Assembly: GCA_039908345.1 (NCBI GenBank)
Contig: JAMOBD010000033.1
Location: 1-58,968, forward strand
Direction: 5' to 3'
DNA from: Magnetospirillum sp. WYHS-4
GTDB lineage: Bacteria > Pseudomonadota > Alphaproteobacteria > Rhodospirillales > GLO-3
Length of the DNA stretch: 58,968 nt
Position 1 is the stretch's first letter. Each line of letters starts with the position of its first letter. The notes under the pieces were generated by a model. It had not been told where the DNA came from, did not search any database, and was given only the letters and a program-made list of their open reading frames with translations. A program made the position numbers and the translations under genes. Positions 35,234-46,800 of this stretch are shown here, one piece after another.

Positions 35234-37703
35234 CTTCATCAAGACGAACGCGGCCTTGGCCGCGGCTTCCGTCGCGGGGGTAAGTCTCGAAGCCCAGGCT
35301 GCCGAGGACGGCATCCGCTGGGACAAGGGCGTTTGCCGCTATTGCGGCACGGGCTGCGGCGTGCTGGTCGGCACGAAGGACGGCAAGGTGGTGGCCACCC
35401 AGGGCGACCCCGACGCGCCGGTCAACAAGGGGCTGAACTGCATCAAGGGCTACTTCCTGTCCAAGATCCAGTACGGCAAGGACCGCCTGACCACGCCGTT
35501 GCTGCGCGGCAAGGGCGGCGTGTTCGACAAGAATTCCAGCGACTTCTCCCCGATTTCCTGGGACAAGGCCTTCGACATCATGGCCGAGAAGTGGAAGGCG
35601 GCCATCAACCCCGAGGACGAGGCCAACACCAAGGTCGGCATGTTCGGCTCGGGCCAGTGGACCATCTGGGAAGGCTATGCGGCCGTCAAGTTCATGAAGG
35701 CCGGTCTGCGTTCCAACAACATCGACCCCAATGCCCGCCATTGCATGGCGTCGGCCGTGGTCGCCTTCATGCGCGCTTTCGGCATGGACGAGCCGATGGG
35801 CTGCTATGACGACTGCGAGCACGCGGACGCTTTCGTGCTCTGGGGCTCCAACATGGCGGAGATGCACCCCATCTTGTGGTCGCGCATCACCAACACCCGC
35901 CTGACCAAGCCCAACACCGAAGTGCACGTGCTCTCGACTTTCGAGCACCGCTCCTTCGAGTTGGCGGACAACGGCATGATCTTCGTGCCGCAGACCGATC
36001 TGGTCATCCTGAACTACATCGCCAACTACATCATCCAGAACAAAGCCTATAACAAGTCGTTCGTCGAAAAGCACGTCGCCTTCACCAAGACGGCGACCGA
36101 CATCGGCTACGGCCTGCGTCCCGAGCATCCGCTGCAGAAGGCGGCCAAGAATGCCGGCAAGGGCGATCTGGAAAAGATCGGCTTCGACGAATACGCCAAG
36201 CTGGTCAGCGAGTACACGCTGGACAAGGCTTCCCAGATGTCGGGCGTGCCCAAGGACAAGCTGGAGCGTCTGGCCAAGGTCTATGCGGACCCGAAGAAGA
36301 AGGTCACTTCCTTCTGGACCATGGGCTTCAACCAGCACACCCGCGGCGTCTGGGTGAACGGGTTGCTCTATAACGTGCACCTGCTGATGGGCAAGATCGG
36401 CGAACCGGGCAACAGCCCCTTCTCGCTGACCGGCCAGCCCTCGGCCTGCGGCACCGCCCGCGAGGTCGGCTGCTTCACCCATCGCCTGCCGTCCGACATG
36501 GTGGTGATGAACGAGAAGCACCGCGAGTTCGCCGGCAAGATCTGGAAGGTTCCGGCCAAGGTCATCCCGGCCAAGCCGGGTTACCACGCGGTCCTGCAGC
36601 ACCGCATGCTGAAGGACGGCAAGCTGAACGCCTACTGGGTGCAGTGCGTGAACAACATGCAGGCAGCGCCCAACATGAACGAGGAAGGCTATCCGGGCTA
36701 CCGGAACCCGGCCGCGTTCGTGGTGGTGACCGATGCCTACCCGACCGTCACCGCGACCTCGGCGGACCTGATCCTGCCGGCGGCCATGTGGATGGAAAAG
36801 GAAGGTGCCTACGGCAACGCCGAACGCCGGACCCAGTTCTGGCGCCAGCAGGTGGACGCTCCCGGCGAGGCCAAGTCGGACCTGTGGCAGATCATGGAAT
36901 TCTCCAAGCGCTTCCAGCTCAAGGACGTTTGGCCGAAGGCCGTGATCGCGGAAAGCGGCTACAAGCCCGAAACCACCCTGTTCGACGTGCTTTACGCCAA
37001 CGGCCAGGTCAACAAGTTCGGCCTGGACCAGATCCAGAAGGGCCACAACAACTCCGAGTCCAAGGCCTTCGGCTTCTACGTCCACAAGGGCCTGTTCGAG
37101 GAGTATCGCCGCTTCCACCAGGAAAACCCGAAGGAAGGCCACCAGATGGCCGAATTCGAGGTCTACCACAACGCCCGTGGGCTGCGCTGGCCCGTGGTCG
37201 ACAACAAGGAGACCCTGTGGCGCTACCGCGAAGGGTACGATCCCTTCGTCAAGGCCGGCGAGGGCTGGAAGTTCTACGGCAACCCGGACAACAAGGCGAA
37301 GATCATCTTCGCCCCGTTCGAGCCCGCCGCGGAAGCTCCGGACAAGGACTACGACCTGTGGCTCTGCACTGGCCGCGTCCTGGAGCACTGGCACTCCGGC
37401 TCGATGACCCGCCGCGTGCCCGAACTGCACCGGGCGTTCCCGAATGCGATCCTGTTCATGCATCCGGACGACGCCACCAGCCGTGGCCTGAAGCGCGGCG
37501 ACAAGGTCAAGATCGCGACCCGTCGCGGTGAAGTCGAGACTCGCGTCGAGACTTCCGGCCGCAACAAGCCGCCCAAGGGCTTGGTGTACTTCCCCTGGTT
37601 CGACGAGAGCCAGCTGTGCAACAAGCTGACCTTGGATGCCACCGACCCGCTGTCCTTCGAGACCGATTTCAAGAAGTGCGGCTGCAAGGTGGTGAAGGCC
37701 TAG
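35214..37703 (+). CDS. napA: Periplasmic nitrate reductase, catalytic subunit
   Basis: Molybdenum enzyme reducing nitrate to nitrite in the periplasm (829 residues; E. coli 828). It has a Tat signal ([17 protein letters not shown], cleavage near AQAAE). The N-terminal [4Fe-4S] cluster uses [10 protein letters not shown] and the distant Cys in GLNCIKGYF. The Mo-ligating Cys is in ARHCMASAV. Bis-MGD-binding parts run through to the C-terminal domain ([21 protein letters not shown] in part; [17 protein letters not shown]). A GGAGG site precedes the ATG, which lies inside napD. Confidence 0.98.
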   Translation: MTLSRRDFIKTNAALAAASVAGVSLEAQAAEDGIRWDKGVCRYCGTGCGVLVGTKDGKVVATQGDPDAPVNKGLNCIKGYFLSKIQYGKDRLTTPLLRGKGGVFDKNSSDFSPISWDKAFDIMAEKWKAAINPEDEANTKVGMFGSGQWTIWEGYAAVKFMKAGLRSNNIDPNARHCMASAVVAFMRAFGMDEPMGCYDDCEHADAFVLWGSNMAEMHPILWSRITNTRLTKPNTEVHVLSTFEHRSFELADNGMIFVPQTDLVILNYIANYIIQNKAYNKSFVEKHVAFTKTATDIGYGLRPEHPLQKAAKNAGKGDLEKIGFDEYAKLVSEYTLDKASQMSGVPKDKLERLAKVYADPKKKVTSFWTMGFNQHTRGVWVNGLLYNVHLLMGKIGEPGNSPFSLTGQPSACGTAREVGCFTHRLPSDMVVMNEKHREFAGKIWKVPAKVIPAKPGYHAVLQHRMLKDGKLNAYWVQCVNNMQAAPNMNEEGYPGYRNPAAFVVVTDAYPTVTATSADLILPAAMWMEKEGAYGNAERRTQFWRQQVDAPGEAKSDLWQIMEFSKRFQLKDVWPKAVIAESGYKPETTLFDVLYANGQVNKFGLDQIQKGHNNSESKAFGFYVHKGLFEEYRRFHQENPKEGHQMAEFEVYHNARGLRWPVVDNKETLWRYREGYDPFVKAGEGWKFYGNPDNKAKIIFAPFEPAAEAPDKDYDLWLCTGRVLEHWHSGSMTRRVPELHRAFPNAILFMHPDDATSRGLKRGDKVKIATRRGEVETRVETSGRNKPPKGLVYFPWFDESQLCNKLTLDATDPLSFETDFKKCGCKVVKA

Positions 37704-37782
37704 GGCCTGCAAGGGTCCGAGGCGTTCGGGGGAATGATGGAAGGCACTGGGAGTGGTGAGAGTTGAGAAGGAGCAACCACCC

Positions 37783-38586
37783 GTGAAGACCACTCGCCCC
37801 GAACGCGGCGACTCCGTCAACCGCAGGCAGTTCCTGGCCGATTCGGCCAAGGCTGCCTGCGGCGTCGGGGTCTTCGGCGTCGGATTGGGCCTGTTCGCCA
37901 AGCAGGCCCAGTCCCTACCCGCCATGGCGCTCAGACCGCCCGGCGCCCTGCCCGAGGACAAGTTCCTCGCGGCCTGCACCCGGTGCGGACTCTGCGTCCG
38001 CGATTGTCCCTACAACACCCTTCGGCTGGCCACGGTCGGCGAGGCGGTGGCGGTGGGGACACCCTATTTCGTCGCCCGCGAGGTGCCCTGCGAGATGTGC
38101 CAGGACATCCCCTGCGTCCCGGCCTGCCCGACCGGCGCCCTCGATCGCTCGCTGAAGAAGATCGAGGAAGCCCGCATGGGCCTGGCCGTGCTGATCGACC
38201 AGGAAACCTGCATCGCCTTCCTGGGCCTGCGGTGCGAGGTCTGCTATCGCGTCTGCCCCGTGCAGGGCAAGGCGATCACCATCACGCGCGCGGCCAATGA
38301 ACGCACCGGCAAGCATGCCCTGTTCCTGCCGGTCGTCCATTCCGACCATTGCACCGGCTGCGGCAAGTGCGAGAAATCCTGCATCCTGGAGGAATCGGCG
38401 ATCCGGATCGTGCCGGCCAAGATCGCCAAGGGCAAGATCCAGGCCCACTACAAGCTCGGCTGGGTCGAGAAGGAAAAGCACGGCGAGGCCGTCAAGGGCC
38501 TGATCGACCTGCCCGACCGCATGCCGGAAGTGCCGCCGCCCTCCTTGTCCACCCTGCCGACCGGACCGGTAGGAGGTGGCCGATGA
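37783..38586 (+). CDS. napG: Quinol-dehydrogenase iron-sulfur subunit NapG
   Basis: Periplasmic ferredoxin-like partner of NapH (267 residues). It has a Tat-type signal (NRRQFLADSAKAACGVGVFG) and four Cys groups: CTRCGLCVRDCPYN, CEMCQDIPCVPACPTG, CEVCYRVCPVQ and CTGCGKCEKSC. I chose the GTG at 37783 (MKTTRPERGDS), with AAGGAG nine bases upstream; the GTG at 37753 lacks a ribosome site. The stop overlaps the napH start as ATGA. With NapH it passes electrons from quinol to NapB/NapA. Confidence 0.94.
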   Translation: MKTTRPERGDSVNRRQFLADSAKAACGVGVFGVGLGLFAKQAQSLPAMALRPPGALPEDKFLAACTRCGLCVRDCPYNTLRLATVGEAVAVGTPYFVAREVPCEMCQDIPCVPACPTGALDRSLKKIEEARMGLAVLIDQETCIAFLGLRCEVCYRVCPVQGKAITITRAANERTGKHALFLPVVHSDHCTGCGKCEKSCILEESAIRIVPAKIAKGKIQAHYKLGWVEKEKHGEAVKGLIDLPDRMPEVPPPSLSTLPTGPVGGGR

Positions 38587-39533
38587 GCAAGGGCACCCTC
38601 TACACCCCCGGTGCCGAGGCGGTGGCGGTCAAGGGCCGCTTCGCCGCCTACCGCTGGCTGATCCTGCGCCGCGTTTCCCAGGTCGGCATCCTGGTCCTGT
38701 TCATGGTCGGGCCGGTGCTGTTGTGGCTCAAAGGGGCGGGCGGCCGTCCGGCCGAGGTCTTCTGGCCGGTCAAGGGCACCCTGGCTTCCAGCCTGACCCT
38801 GGACGTCCTGCCGCTTACCGATCCCTTCATGGTCCTGCAAAGCCTGGCGGCTGGCCACGTGATGACCAAGACCGCCTTCATCGGGGCGGCCATCGTGCTG
38901 GCGTTCTATCTGCTGGTCGGCGGGCGCACCTATTGTTCGTGGGTCTGCCCGGTCAACATCGTTACCGATGCGGCCCATTGGCTGCGTCAGAAGCTGGGCC
39001 TCAAGGGCGGCATCCAACTCGCCCGCCGCACCCGCTACTGGGTGATGGCGATGGCCCTGATCGTGTCGGCGGCCACCGGCGTGCTGGCCTGGGAACTGGT
39101 CAACCCGATCACCATCTTCCAGCGCGTGTTGACCTTCGGCGTCGGCCTGGGCTGGCTGGTGATCCTGGGAATATTCCTCTACGACACTTTCGCCTCGAAG
39201 CGGGGCTGGTGCAGCCATCTTTGCCCCGTCGGGGCCTTCTACGCGCTGGTCAATCGCTTCGGGCTGGTCAAGGTGAGCGCCGCCAAGCGTTCCGCCTGCA
39301 CCAACTGCATGGACTGCTTCGCCGTCTGCCCCGAACCCCATGTCATCACGCCGGCGCTCCGCGGGGCCGACCGGGGGCTGGGGCCGGTGATCCTGTCCGC
39401 CGATTGCACCAACTGCGGGCGCTGCGCCGATGTCTGCGCACCCGCGGTGTTCGAATTCGCCACCCGTTTCGCCAACCAGTCGGAGGCGAAACCGGGTGAA
39501 CACGCATCCTCTCAGGTGCCCAAGGCGGCCTGA
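38583..39533 (+). CDS. napH: Quinol-dehydrogenase membrane subunit NapH
   Basis: Inner-membrane protein (316 residues) with about four helices (for example VGILVLFMVGPVLLWL and LGWLVILGIFLYDTF). It has two cytoplasmic-side Cys-Pro motifs typical of NapH/NosR (CSWVCPVN, CSHLCPVG) and two [4Fe-4S] ferredoxin motifs at the C-terminus (CTNCMDCFAVCPEP, CTNCGRCADVCAP). It is coupled to napG. As napC is absent from the cluster, NapGH is the only quinol-oxidising unit here. Confidence 0.95.
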   Translation: MSKGTLYTPGAEAVAVKGRFAAYRWLILRRVSQVGILVLFMVGPVLLWLKGAGGRPAEVFWPVKGTLASSLTLDVLPLTDPFMVLQSLAAGHVMTKTAFIGAAIVLAFYLLVGGRTYCSWVCPVNIVTDAAHWLRQKLGLKGGIQLARRTRYWVMAMALIVSAATGVLAWELVNPITIFQRVLTFGVGLGWLVILGIFLYDTFASKRGWCSHLCPVGAFYALVNRFGLVKVSAAKRSACTNCMDCFAVCPEPHVITPALRGADRGLGPVILSADCTNCGRCADVCAPAVFEFATRFANQSEAKPGEHASSQVPKAA

Positions 39534-39626
39534 GGGGTAAGGAACGGCCGGCGGGCGGGTGGAGCTGCCCGCGGGTCAAGGAGAGTTTGGGTTTTGGACG
39601 ACGTTTCTCAGCAAGGAGGTTTCGCC

Positions 39627-40076
39627 ATGAGAAGGTTGATCGCTCTGATGGTGGGGGTCATGGGCCTCGGCCTGGTGTCCGTTTTGCCGGCCTGCGTGGC
39701 CGAGGGGCCGACCGTTTCGGCCTTCAACAACGCGGCGCCGCAAGCGCCGGTGGCCGAGATGTACGGCCTCGACCTGGAGCAGAAGCAGCATGCCCGCACG
39801 TTTTCGACGCAGCCGCCGATGATCCCCCACAAGACCAACTACGACATCAGCCTGAAGGCCAACGGCTGCATGAAGTGCCACGATCCGGCCAATGCCAAGA
39901 AGGAAGAGGCCCCGGCGGCCGGCAAGTCGCACTACGTCGACGCCTCCGGCAAGGTCCAGGACAAGCTGCTGGGCACCCGCTACTTCTGCACCCAGTGCCA
40001 TGCCCCGATGACCAAGGCCACTCCGCTGGTCGAGAATACCTTCCAGGGCGACGTACCGGCCGCCAAGGCCAAGTAA
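39627..40076 (+). CDS. napB: Periplasmic nitrate reductase diheme cytochrome NapB
   Basis: Electron-transfer subunit of NapAB (149 residues). It has a signal peptide (MRRLIALMVGVMGLGLVSVL) and two c-type heme sites, CMKCH and CTQCH, with the distal His in MIPHKTNYDI and in the region around SHYVD. The ATG at 39627 has AAGGAGG nine bases upstream; the ATG-like start at 39594 has none. The signal end reads VLPACVAEG, so a lipoprotein cannot be fully excluded. Last gene of the operon; a terminator follows. Confidence 0.95.
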   Translation: MRRLIALMVGVMGLGLVSVLPACVAEGPTVSAFNNAAPQAPVAEMYGLDLEQKQHARTFSTQPPMIPHKTNYDISLKANGCMKCHDPANAKKEEAPAAGKSHYVDASGKVQDKLLGTRYFCTQCHAPMTKATPLVENTFQGDVPAAKAK

Positions 40077-40098
40077 GGCCTGCCTATCGGGAAGAACG

Positions 40099-40127
40099 AA
40101 GGGCGCGTCCGCAGGGCGCGCCCTTTT
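40099..40127 (+). terminator. Terminator of nap operon
   Basis: Stem AAGGGCGCG (40099-40107) pairs with CGCGCCCTT (40117-40125), with a nine-base loop and a short T run. It starts 22 bases after the napB stop and closes the operon. Confidence 0.75.
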
Positions 40128-40137
40128 CCGTGGTTCC

Positions 40138-40242
40138 TCCGGGAATTCCGGGGGAAGCTGCACGGAGCTTGAGGAAGAAGTATTCGATGACCTTGGTCTT
40201 GTTGTTGACGCCCTCCAGCAAGCTGGTGTGGAGAGGAGCCAT
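40138..40242 (-). pseudogene. ISL3-family transposase C-terminal scar
   Basis: On the minus strand, LHTSLLEGVNNKTKVI followed directly by EYFFLKLRAASPGIPG resembles the end of IS204/IS1001/ISL3-type transposases. Those have about eleven more residues (a KRMAYGFRDD-like box) between the two pieces, so an in-frame deletion is indicated. No start or catalytic region remains. It lies between the nap terminator and the chemoreceptor gene; the rest of this gap (40243-40349) shows nothing recognisable. Confidence 0.65.
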
Positions 40243-40349
40243 CGGCAGTGGGCGAGGATGCCGTGGAGTGGGGCTCCAGACGGCGGGCGAAGGCGACGAG
40301 GGGGCGGCGAATGGCCGATTCTGCAACAAGCTCCTCAAGGGCGGAAATT

Positions 40350-42299
40350 CTAGGCGCCCCGCACTTCCTTGACGAAGGCTTCCACCTGTCGGCGAAGGTC
40401 GCCCGCCTGCGTGGCGAGTTGATCCGCCCCGCCCAGGACCTCGGTGGCCGCATGTCCGGTCTCGCCGGCCGCCTGGGTGACGCCCGTGATGTTGGACGAG
40501 ACCTCGTTGGTTCCCGCCGCCGCCTGTTCGACGTTGCGAGCGATTTCCTGGGTGGCGGCGCCCTGTTCCTCCACGGCCGCTGCGATGGCGGACGCCACCT
40601 CGTTGATGCGGGCCACCGTGCGGCCGATGCCGCCGATGGCCTCGGCGGCATCCCGGGTGGCAGTCTGAACGGCGCCGATCTGGCCCCCGATTTCTTCCGT
40701 CGCCTTGGCCGTCTGGTTAGCCAGATTCTTGACCTCGGAGGCCACAACGGCGAAGCCCTTGCCCATCTCGCCCGCACGCGCCGCCTCGATGGTCGCGTTG
40801 AGTGCCAGCAGGTTGGTTTGCTCCGCGATATCGGTAATCAGGTTGACCACCTCGCCGATCTTCCTCGCCGCCTCCACCAGCCCTTGCACGGTCCGGTAGG
40901 TGTTTTCCGCCTCGGTCACCGCGCTACGCGCCACTTCCGAGGACTGGGTGACCTGGCGGCTGATCTCGGAGATCGAACTGGACAGTTCCTCGGTCGCCGA
41001 GGCCACCGCCTGTACGTTGGCCGAGGCCTCCTCGGCCGCCGCCGCCACCGCTGCCGACTGGCGGCTGGTCTGTTCGGCGTTGGCCGACAGGGACTGGGCT
41101 TCCGAGCGCATCTGCCCGGCGGCCGTCGAGACCGCATCGACGATTCGCCCCACGCGGTCCTGGAAGCTGTCGGCCAGATTGTGCATGGCCGCCTTCTTCT
41201 CTTCCTCGGCGCGGCGTTCGGCTTCCACCTGGTCGGCCTGCATCCGGCGCATATGAACCGCGTTATCCTTGAAAACCTGGACCGCAGCGGCCATCTGGCC
41301 GATCTCGTTGGCCATGTCGCGGCCCGGCACCTCGGTCTCCAGATTCCCTTGGGCCAGAAGTTCCATGGCCGCGGTCATGCGCCCGATGGGAGCGCCGATG
41401 CCGCGCCCGATGAGCAGCGCCAAGCCGACCACCGCCGCCGCCACGACGATCATGGCTCCCACCATGGTACGGAACGCCCCGTCGGTGATGCTGCGGGCTT
41501 CCGAAACGGCGGAGTTGTAGTCTTCCTCCCCGTCCCGGATCAGCTTTTCCAGCAAGGGCTCGGCCGTGGCGAAGATATCGCTCAGCTTCTTGGTCGATTC
41601 CTTGATGCCGAGGACGATGGCCGCCACCTTCTTGAAGTCGGCGACATAGGAATCCATCAGCCCGGAAACACCCGCCTTGTCGCCCAGGGCCGAAGCCTCC
41701 AGGGCCTTGGCGAACTCCGCCTGCCGCTGTTCCAGGTCGGCGATATACTTGGGGTCCTCGCGCAGCAGGAAGTCCTTCTCGTGCCGACGCATCATCAGCA
41801 TCAGGTTGGCGAGTTTCGCCTCCTGGGCATCCTTCAGCTTGGTTTCCACCTGGTGGACCGAGTCGCGCAGCCGGCCGCGCAGGCCGTCCTTGTCGCCGAG
41901 CCCGGCCTCCTTCCACATCGCCACGACGATGCCGAACTGTTTGGAGTAGTCTTGGTAGCCGGCCTTGACCTGATCCACCAACTTGAGCACATCGACTTCG
42001 TCGTGATGGCCGCGCAGCTTGTCGAGTGATGCCGCCACCAGATCGCCGGTCTTGCCGTGGGCCGCGGCGTACTTCTCGTCCAGGCGGATCAGGAAGTCCT
42101 TTTCGTTCCGCCTGGCGTTGAGGAAGTTGTATTTGATGGTCTCGCCGAGATGCAGGCTCTCCATGGCCGTCTGCTGGGCTTGGCGCACCCTTTCCAGCTT
42201 GGCGTTGCTGGTTCCGTAGATGATCCCGACCAGGACGAACCCAACCAGCGCAATCACGCCGATCAGCGCGATCTGCAACCCAACGGCAAGCTTCTTCAT
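40350..42299 (-). CDS. Methyl-accepting chemotaxis protein
   Basis: A 649-residue transmembrane chemoreceptor. It has helices at residues ~8-28 and ~280-300 around a ~250-residue periplasmic helical domain. That domain carries two related NEKDFLIR and RHEKDFLLR boxes, as in HBM (helical bimodular) sensors, which bind organic acids in characterised cases. HAMP follows ([20 protein letters not shown]), then the signalling domain with hairpin tip [20 protein letters not shown] and [23 protein letters not shown] is the ribosome site. There is no C-terminal CheR pentapeptide. Confidence 0.95.
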   Translation of the reverse strand: MKKLAVGLQIALIGVIALVGFVLVGIIYGTSNAKLERVRQAQQTAMESLHLGETIKYNFLNARRNEKDFLIRLDEKYAAAHGKTGDLVAASLDKLRGHHDEVDVLKLVDQVKAGYQDYSKQFGIVVAMWKEAGLGDKDGLRGRLRDSVHQVETKLKDAQEAKLANLMLMMRRHEKDFLLREDPKYIADLEQRQAEFAKALEASALGDKAGVSGLMDSYVADFKKVAAIVLGIKESTKKLSDIFATAEPLLEKLIRDGEEDYNSAVSEARSITDGAFRTMVGAMIVVAAAVVGLALLIGRGIGAPIGRMTAAMELLAQGNLETEVPGRDMANEIGQMAAAVQVFKDNAVHMRRMQADQVEAERRAEEEKKAAMHNLADSFQDRVGRIVDAVSTAAGQMRSEAQSLSANAEQTSRQSAAVAAAAEEASANVQAVASATEELSSSISEISRQVTQSSEVARSAVTEAENTYRTVQGLVEAARKIGEVVNLITDIAEQTNLLALNATIEAARAGEMGKGFAVVASEVKNLANQTAKATEEIGGQIGAVQTATRDAAEAIGGIGRTVARINEVASAIAAAVEEQGAATQEIARNVEQAAAGTNEVSSNITGVTQAAGETGHAATEVLGGADQLATQAGDLRRQVEAFVKEVRGA

Positions 42300-42395
42300 C
42301 GAACGTCACCCCCTGGATAGCACCAAGAACCGCGCGCCCGCCCCCCAAGGCGACCTTCCGGACGCGATTATGACACCGAGATTACCGTTTTGTTA

Positions 42396-43490
42396 CTATG
42401 ATTTTTCCGGGAACAGCCCGGATAGGCCGGATTCGGTGGCCGGGCAGACGCCTCGTTCGGTGACCAAAGCGGTGACCAGGCGGGCCGGGGTCACGTCGAA
42501 GGCGAAATTGGCCGCCGGGGTGCCTTTGGGCGAGATGGTGACGGTCGCCGTGTTGCCGTCGTCGGTCCGGCCCCACAGCCGGGTCACCTCGCCGCCGTCG
42601 CGCTGCTCGATGGGCACTTCCCGGACGCCGTCGCGGATGCCCCAGTCAAGGGTCGGGCTGGGCAAGGCGACATAGAAGGGCACGCCGTTATCGTGGGCGG
42701 CCAGCGCCTTCAGATAGGTGCCGATCTTGTTGCAGACGTCGCCGCAGCGGGTCGTGCGGTCGGTGCCGACGATGCAGAGGTCGACCTCGCCATGCTGCAT
42801 CAGGTGGCCGCCCGCGTTGTCGACGATCAGCGTATGCGGCACGCCGTGGCTATTCAGTTCCCAGGCGGTCAGGCTGGCGCCCTGGTTGCGCGGCCGGGTC
42901 TCGTCCACCCAGACGTGAATGGGAATGCCGGCGTCGTGGGCCTTGTAGATGGGCGCCAGCGCCGTCCCCCAGTCCACGGTCGCCAGCCAGCCGGCATTGC
43001 AGTGGGTGAGCACGTTGACGCGGCCCTTCCTGCCCTTCCGGTCCCAGGCCTTCTCGATCAGGACCTTGCCGTGATCGCCGATGGCCGAGCAGATGGCGAC
43101 GTCCTCGTCACAGATCTCGGCGGCGCGCCGGTAGGCGGCGACGGCGCGGTCGGCGGGGGCGAGCGGCGCTAGTGCCACCTTCATCTCGTCCAGCGCCCAG
43201 CGCAGGTTCACCGCCGTCGGACGGGTCTCGTAGAGCCGGTCGCAGGCGCTTCTGAGGCCGGCGTCGGAAGAATCGGCCCGCATGGCGAGCGCCACGCCGT
43301 AAGCGGCCGTCGCGCCGATCAAGGGGGCACCGCGTACCAGCATGGCGGAAATGGCGTGCGCCGTTTCGGCCAGAGTCTCCAGACGCAGCACCACGAATTC
43401 GTGGGGAAGGCGAGTCTGGTCGATGATCTCCACCCCCCAGCCGTCGTCGGCCGGCCAGATGGTGCGGAAGGGCTTGCCGTTGATCTTCAT
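42396..43490 (-). CDS. mtnA: S-methyl-5-thioribose-1-phosphate isomerase
   Basis: Isomerase of the methionine/methylthioadenosine salvage pathway (364 residues). It starts [20 protein letters not shown]; family boxes include [35 protein letters not shown] (with the catalytic Cys), [20 protein letters not shown] and the Asp in [19 protein letters not shown]. The start at 43490 fits the family; the frame is open far upstream only as antisense of nifJ. No other mtn gene is adjacent. Confidence 0.94.
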   Translation of the reverse strand: MKINGKPFRTIWPADDGWGVEIIDQTRLPHEFVVLRLETLAETAHAISAMLVRGAPLIGATAAYGVALAMRADSSDAGLRSACDRLYETRPTAVNLRWALDEMKVALAPLAPADRAVAAYRRAAEICDEDVAICSAIGDHGKVLIEKAWDRKGRKGRVNVLTHCNAGWLATVDWGTALAPIYKAHDAGIPIHVWVDETRPRNQGASLTAWELNSHGVPHTLIVDNAGGHLMQHGEVDLCIVGTDRTTRCGDVCNKIGTYLKALAAHDNGVPFYVALPSPTLDWGIRDGVREVPIEQRDGGEVTRLWGRTDDGNTATVTISPKGTPAANFAFDVTPARLVTALVTERGVCPATESGLSGLFPEKS

Positions 43491-43862
43491 GGGAAGGCTC
43501 CTTGCTGACGATGATGCCTTAGTAACTTCGGGCGCCCACGGAAGCAACCGGCTGCTTAGCCGGATCGGGCCCAAGTCGGGGGCGGCCGCGATCCTGGGAA
43601 AAGGTGGAGAGGGCACACTTGACGCCCCTGGGGACCCCTTTCCTTGCGGCACCGCAACAGGAGGCTGCGCAACAATATTTCTCCCTGGAATTCTAGGGGA
43701 TATCTTTTTTTCATCGGGCCTTGCCGCCGACGCAAGGTTCGCATATTCTGCCCACCCGTGCTGCGCCGCAGCAATCCGGTTCGCGCATCCACGGGAAACC
43801 AATAAATGCCGCATCGACCAAGCGGCGGGGACAGGACAACGCCAGTCAGAAGGAGCTCTCGC
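43491..43862. other. Divergent intergenic region mtnA/nifJ
   Basis: 372 bases without a gene. It holds the predicted nifJ promoter (43721-43749) and, just before it, an AT-rich patch (around 43667-43712) unlike the GC-rich surroundings. I see no tRNA, riboswitch fold or repeat. The mtnA promoter must also lie here but I cannot place it. Confidence 0.5.
43721..43749 (+). promoter_or_regulatory. Predicted nifJ promoter
   Basis: TTGCCG (43721-43726), a 17-base gap and TATTCT (43744-43749), giving a leader of about 105 bases before the nifJ start. Sequence match only. Confidence 0.5.
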
Positions 43863-46800
43863 ATGGCGCAACGGAGAATGATCACGGTCGACGGCAACGA
43901 TGGCGTCACCTCGGTCGCCCACCGGACCAGCGAGGTGATCGCCATCTACCCGATCACCCCATCTTCGACCATGGGCGAGGGCGCCGATGCCCGGTCGGCA
44001 GCCGGGATGAAGAACATCTGGGGCGTGATTCCCGAAGTGGTCGAAATGCAGTCGGAAGCCGGCGCCGCCGGCGCCGTGCATGGCGCCCTCCAGGCCGGTG
44101 CGCTCACCACCACCTTCACCGCCTCGCAAGGCCTTCTGCTGTTCATCCCGAACATGTACAAGATCGCCGGCGAACTGACGTCCTTCTGCATGCATGTTTC
44201 CGCCCGTACCATCGCGGCCCACGGCCTGTCGATCTTCGGCGATCATTCGGACGTCATGGCCTGCCGCCAGACCGGCTTCGCCATGCTGGCCTCCAACTCG
44301 GTGCAGCAGGCCCACGACATGGCCGCCATCGGCCATGCGGCGACGCTCAAGGCGCGCATTCCCCTGCTGCACTTCTTCGACGGATTCCGCACCTCCCACG
44401 AGGTGGCCAAGATCGAGGAGCTGACCGACGACGATCTGCGCGCCATGATGGACGAGGACCTGATCGCCGCCCATCGCGCCCGCGCGCTGACCCCCGACAA
44501 GCCGGTCCTGCGCGGCACCGCCCAGAATCCGGACACCTTCTTCCAGATGCAGGAAGCCCGGAACACCTACTACACGGGTTGCGCCGAAATCGTCCAGGAA
44601 TCCATGGACCGCTTCGCCAAGCTGACGGGCCGCCAGTACAAGCTCTATGAATACGTCGGCCACCCCGAGGCGGAGCGGGTGATCGTCATCATGGGCTCGG
44701 GCGGCGAGACCGCCCACGAGGCGGTCAATTTCCTCACCGCTCGCGGCGAGAAGGTGGGCGTGCTGAAGGTCCGCCTGTTCCGGCCCTTCTCCCTCGACCA
44801 CTTCATCGGCGCCCTTCCGGTCAGCACCCGCGCCATCGCGGTGATGGACCGCACCAAGGAGCATGGATCGCTGGGCGAGCCGCTCTATCTCGACGTGGTC
44901 ACGGCGCTCGCCCAGGCCAAGGCCGCCGGCCAGCGCGCCGCGGCCCAGGACCCCCGCGTCATCGGCGGCCGCTACGGCCTGTCGTCCAAGGAATTCACTC
45001 CGGGCATGGTCAAGGCCGTGTTCGACGAACTGGCCAAGGACAAGCCCAAGACCAACTTCACCGTCGGCATCGTCGACGACGTCACCAAGCTGTCGCTCGA
45101 CTACGATCCGTCCTTCAACACCGAGCCCGCGGGCGTCAAGCGCTCGGTCTTCTACGGCCTGGGGTCGGACGGCACGGTGGGCGCCAACAAGAACTCGGTC
45201 AAGATCATCGCCGAGAACACGGACAACTACGGCCAAGCCTACTTCGTCTACGATTCCAAGAAGGCGGGCGCGATGACGATCTCGCACCTGCGCTTCAGCG
45301 CCAATCCCATCCAGTCGGCCTATCTGATCGACAAGGCCGAGTTCGTGGCCTGCCATCAGTTCGGCTTCGTCGACCGCATCGACATGCTGAAGCATGCGGC
45401 GCCGGGCGCCACCTTTCTGCTGAACGCCCCGGACGGCCCCGACGACATCTGGGACAAGCTGCCGCGCTCCATGCAGGAAGCCCTGATCGAGAAGGGCTGC
45501 AAGATGTACGTCATCGACGCCACCCGGGTGGCGGGCGAGACCGGCATGGGCAAGCGCATCAACACGGTGATGCAGACCTGCTTCTTCGCCATCTCGGGGG
45601 TGCTGCCGCGCGACGAGGCCATCGCCCAGATCAAGAAGGCGATCAAGAAAAGCTACGGCTCCAAGGGCGAGAAGGTGGTCGAGCGGAATTACGCCGCCGT
45701 CGATCAGACCATCCAGAACCTGTTCGAGGTCAAGGTCCCCAAGCAGGCCACCGCCAACCGCGATCTGCCGCCCATCGTGTCCGACAAGGCACCGGAATTC
45801 ACCCGCCGCGTTCAGGCCATGATGATCGCCGGCAAGGGCGACCTGCTGCCGGTCAGCGCCTTCCCCATCGACGGCACCTGGCCCTTGGGCACCACCAAGT
45901 GGGAAAAGCGCAATCTGGCCATCGACATCCCGGTCTGGGAATCGGAACTCTGCATCCAGTGCAACAAGTGCGCCCTGGTCTGCCCGCACGCCGCCATCCG
46001 CGTGAAGGCCTATCCGGCTGCCGATTTGGCCAAAGCCCCCGCCAAGTTCCTGTCCATGGACTACAAGGGCAAGGAATTCGGCGACAACGTCAAGTACACG
46101 GTCCAGGTGGCGCCCGAGGACTGCACGGGCTGCCAAGTCTGCGTCAAGGTTTGCCCCGGCAAGGACAAGAAGAACCCGGACCGGCTGGCTTTGCGCATGG
46201 AGCTGCAAGCCCCGTTGCGTGACCAGGAGCGGGAGAATTTCGAATTCTTCATGGACCTGGCCGATGCCGACCGCACCAAGCTGAAGCCCAACGTCAAGAT
46301 GTCCCAGTTCGGCCAGCCTCTGATCGAGTTTTCGGGAGCCTGTTCGGGTTGCGGCGAGACGCCCTACATCAAGCTGATTACCCAGTTGCAGGGCGACCGC
46401 ACCATGTTCGCCAACGCGACCGGATGCTCCTCGATCTACGGCGGCAATCTGCCGACCACGCCCTATACCACCAATTGCGAGGGCCGCGGCCCGTCCTGGG
46501 CCAACTCCCTGTTCGAGGACAACGCCGAGTTCGGCCTCGGCATGCGGCTCGCCCTCGACAAGCACGGCGACCAGGCCCGCATCCTGCTGACCGGCTTGGC
46601 CGGCCAGTTGGGCGACGAACTGGTGGCCGCCCTCGTCAATGCCGACCAAGCCAGCGAGGAAGGCATCCGCAACCAACGCAAGCGGGTGTTGGAACTGCGC
46701 AGCAAGCTGGCCGCAATCAAGGGGGCCGAGGCGCGCCGCCTGGAAACCCTGGCCGACTATCTGGTCAATAAGAACGTCTGGATCCTAGGCGGCGACGGCT

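Noticed and set aside
35220-37979. A 919-codon minus-strand open frame opposite napA
   Set aside because: It is a mirror of the napA codon pattern; napA shows all family motifs and a normal length. No ribosome site or domain supports the antisense frame.
42396-46676. A 1426-codon minus-strand open frame opposite nifJ
   Set aside because: Only its last 364 codons (mtnA) look like a protein. The rest is the antisense of nifJ, stop-free because of GC-rich codon use, and has Gly/His/Val-rich composition without domains.
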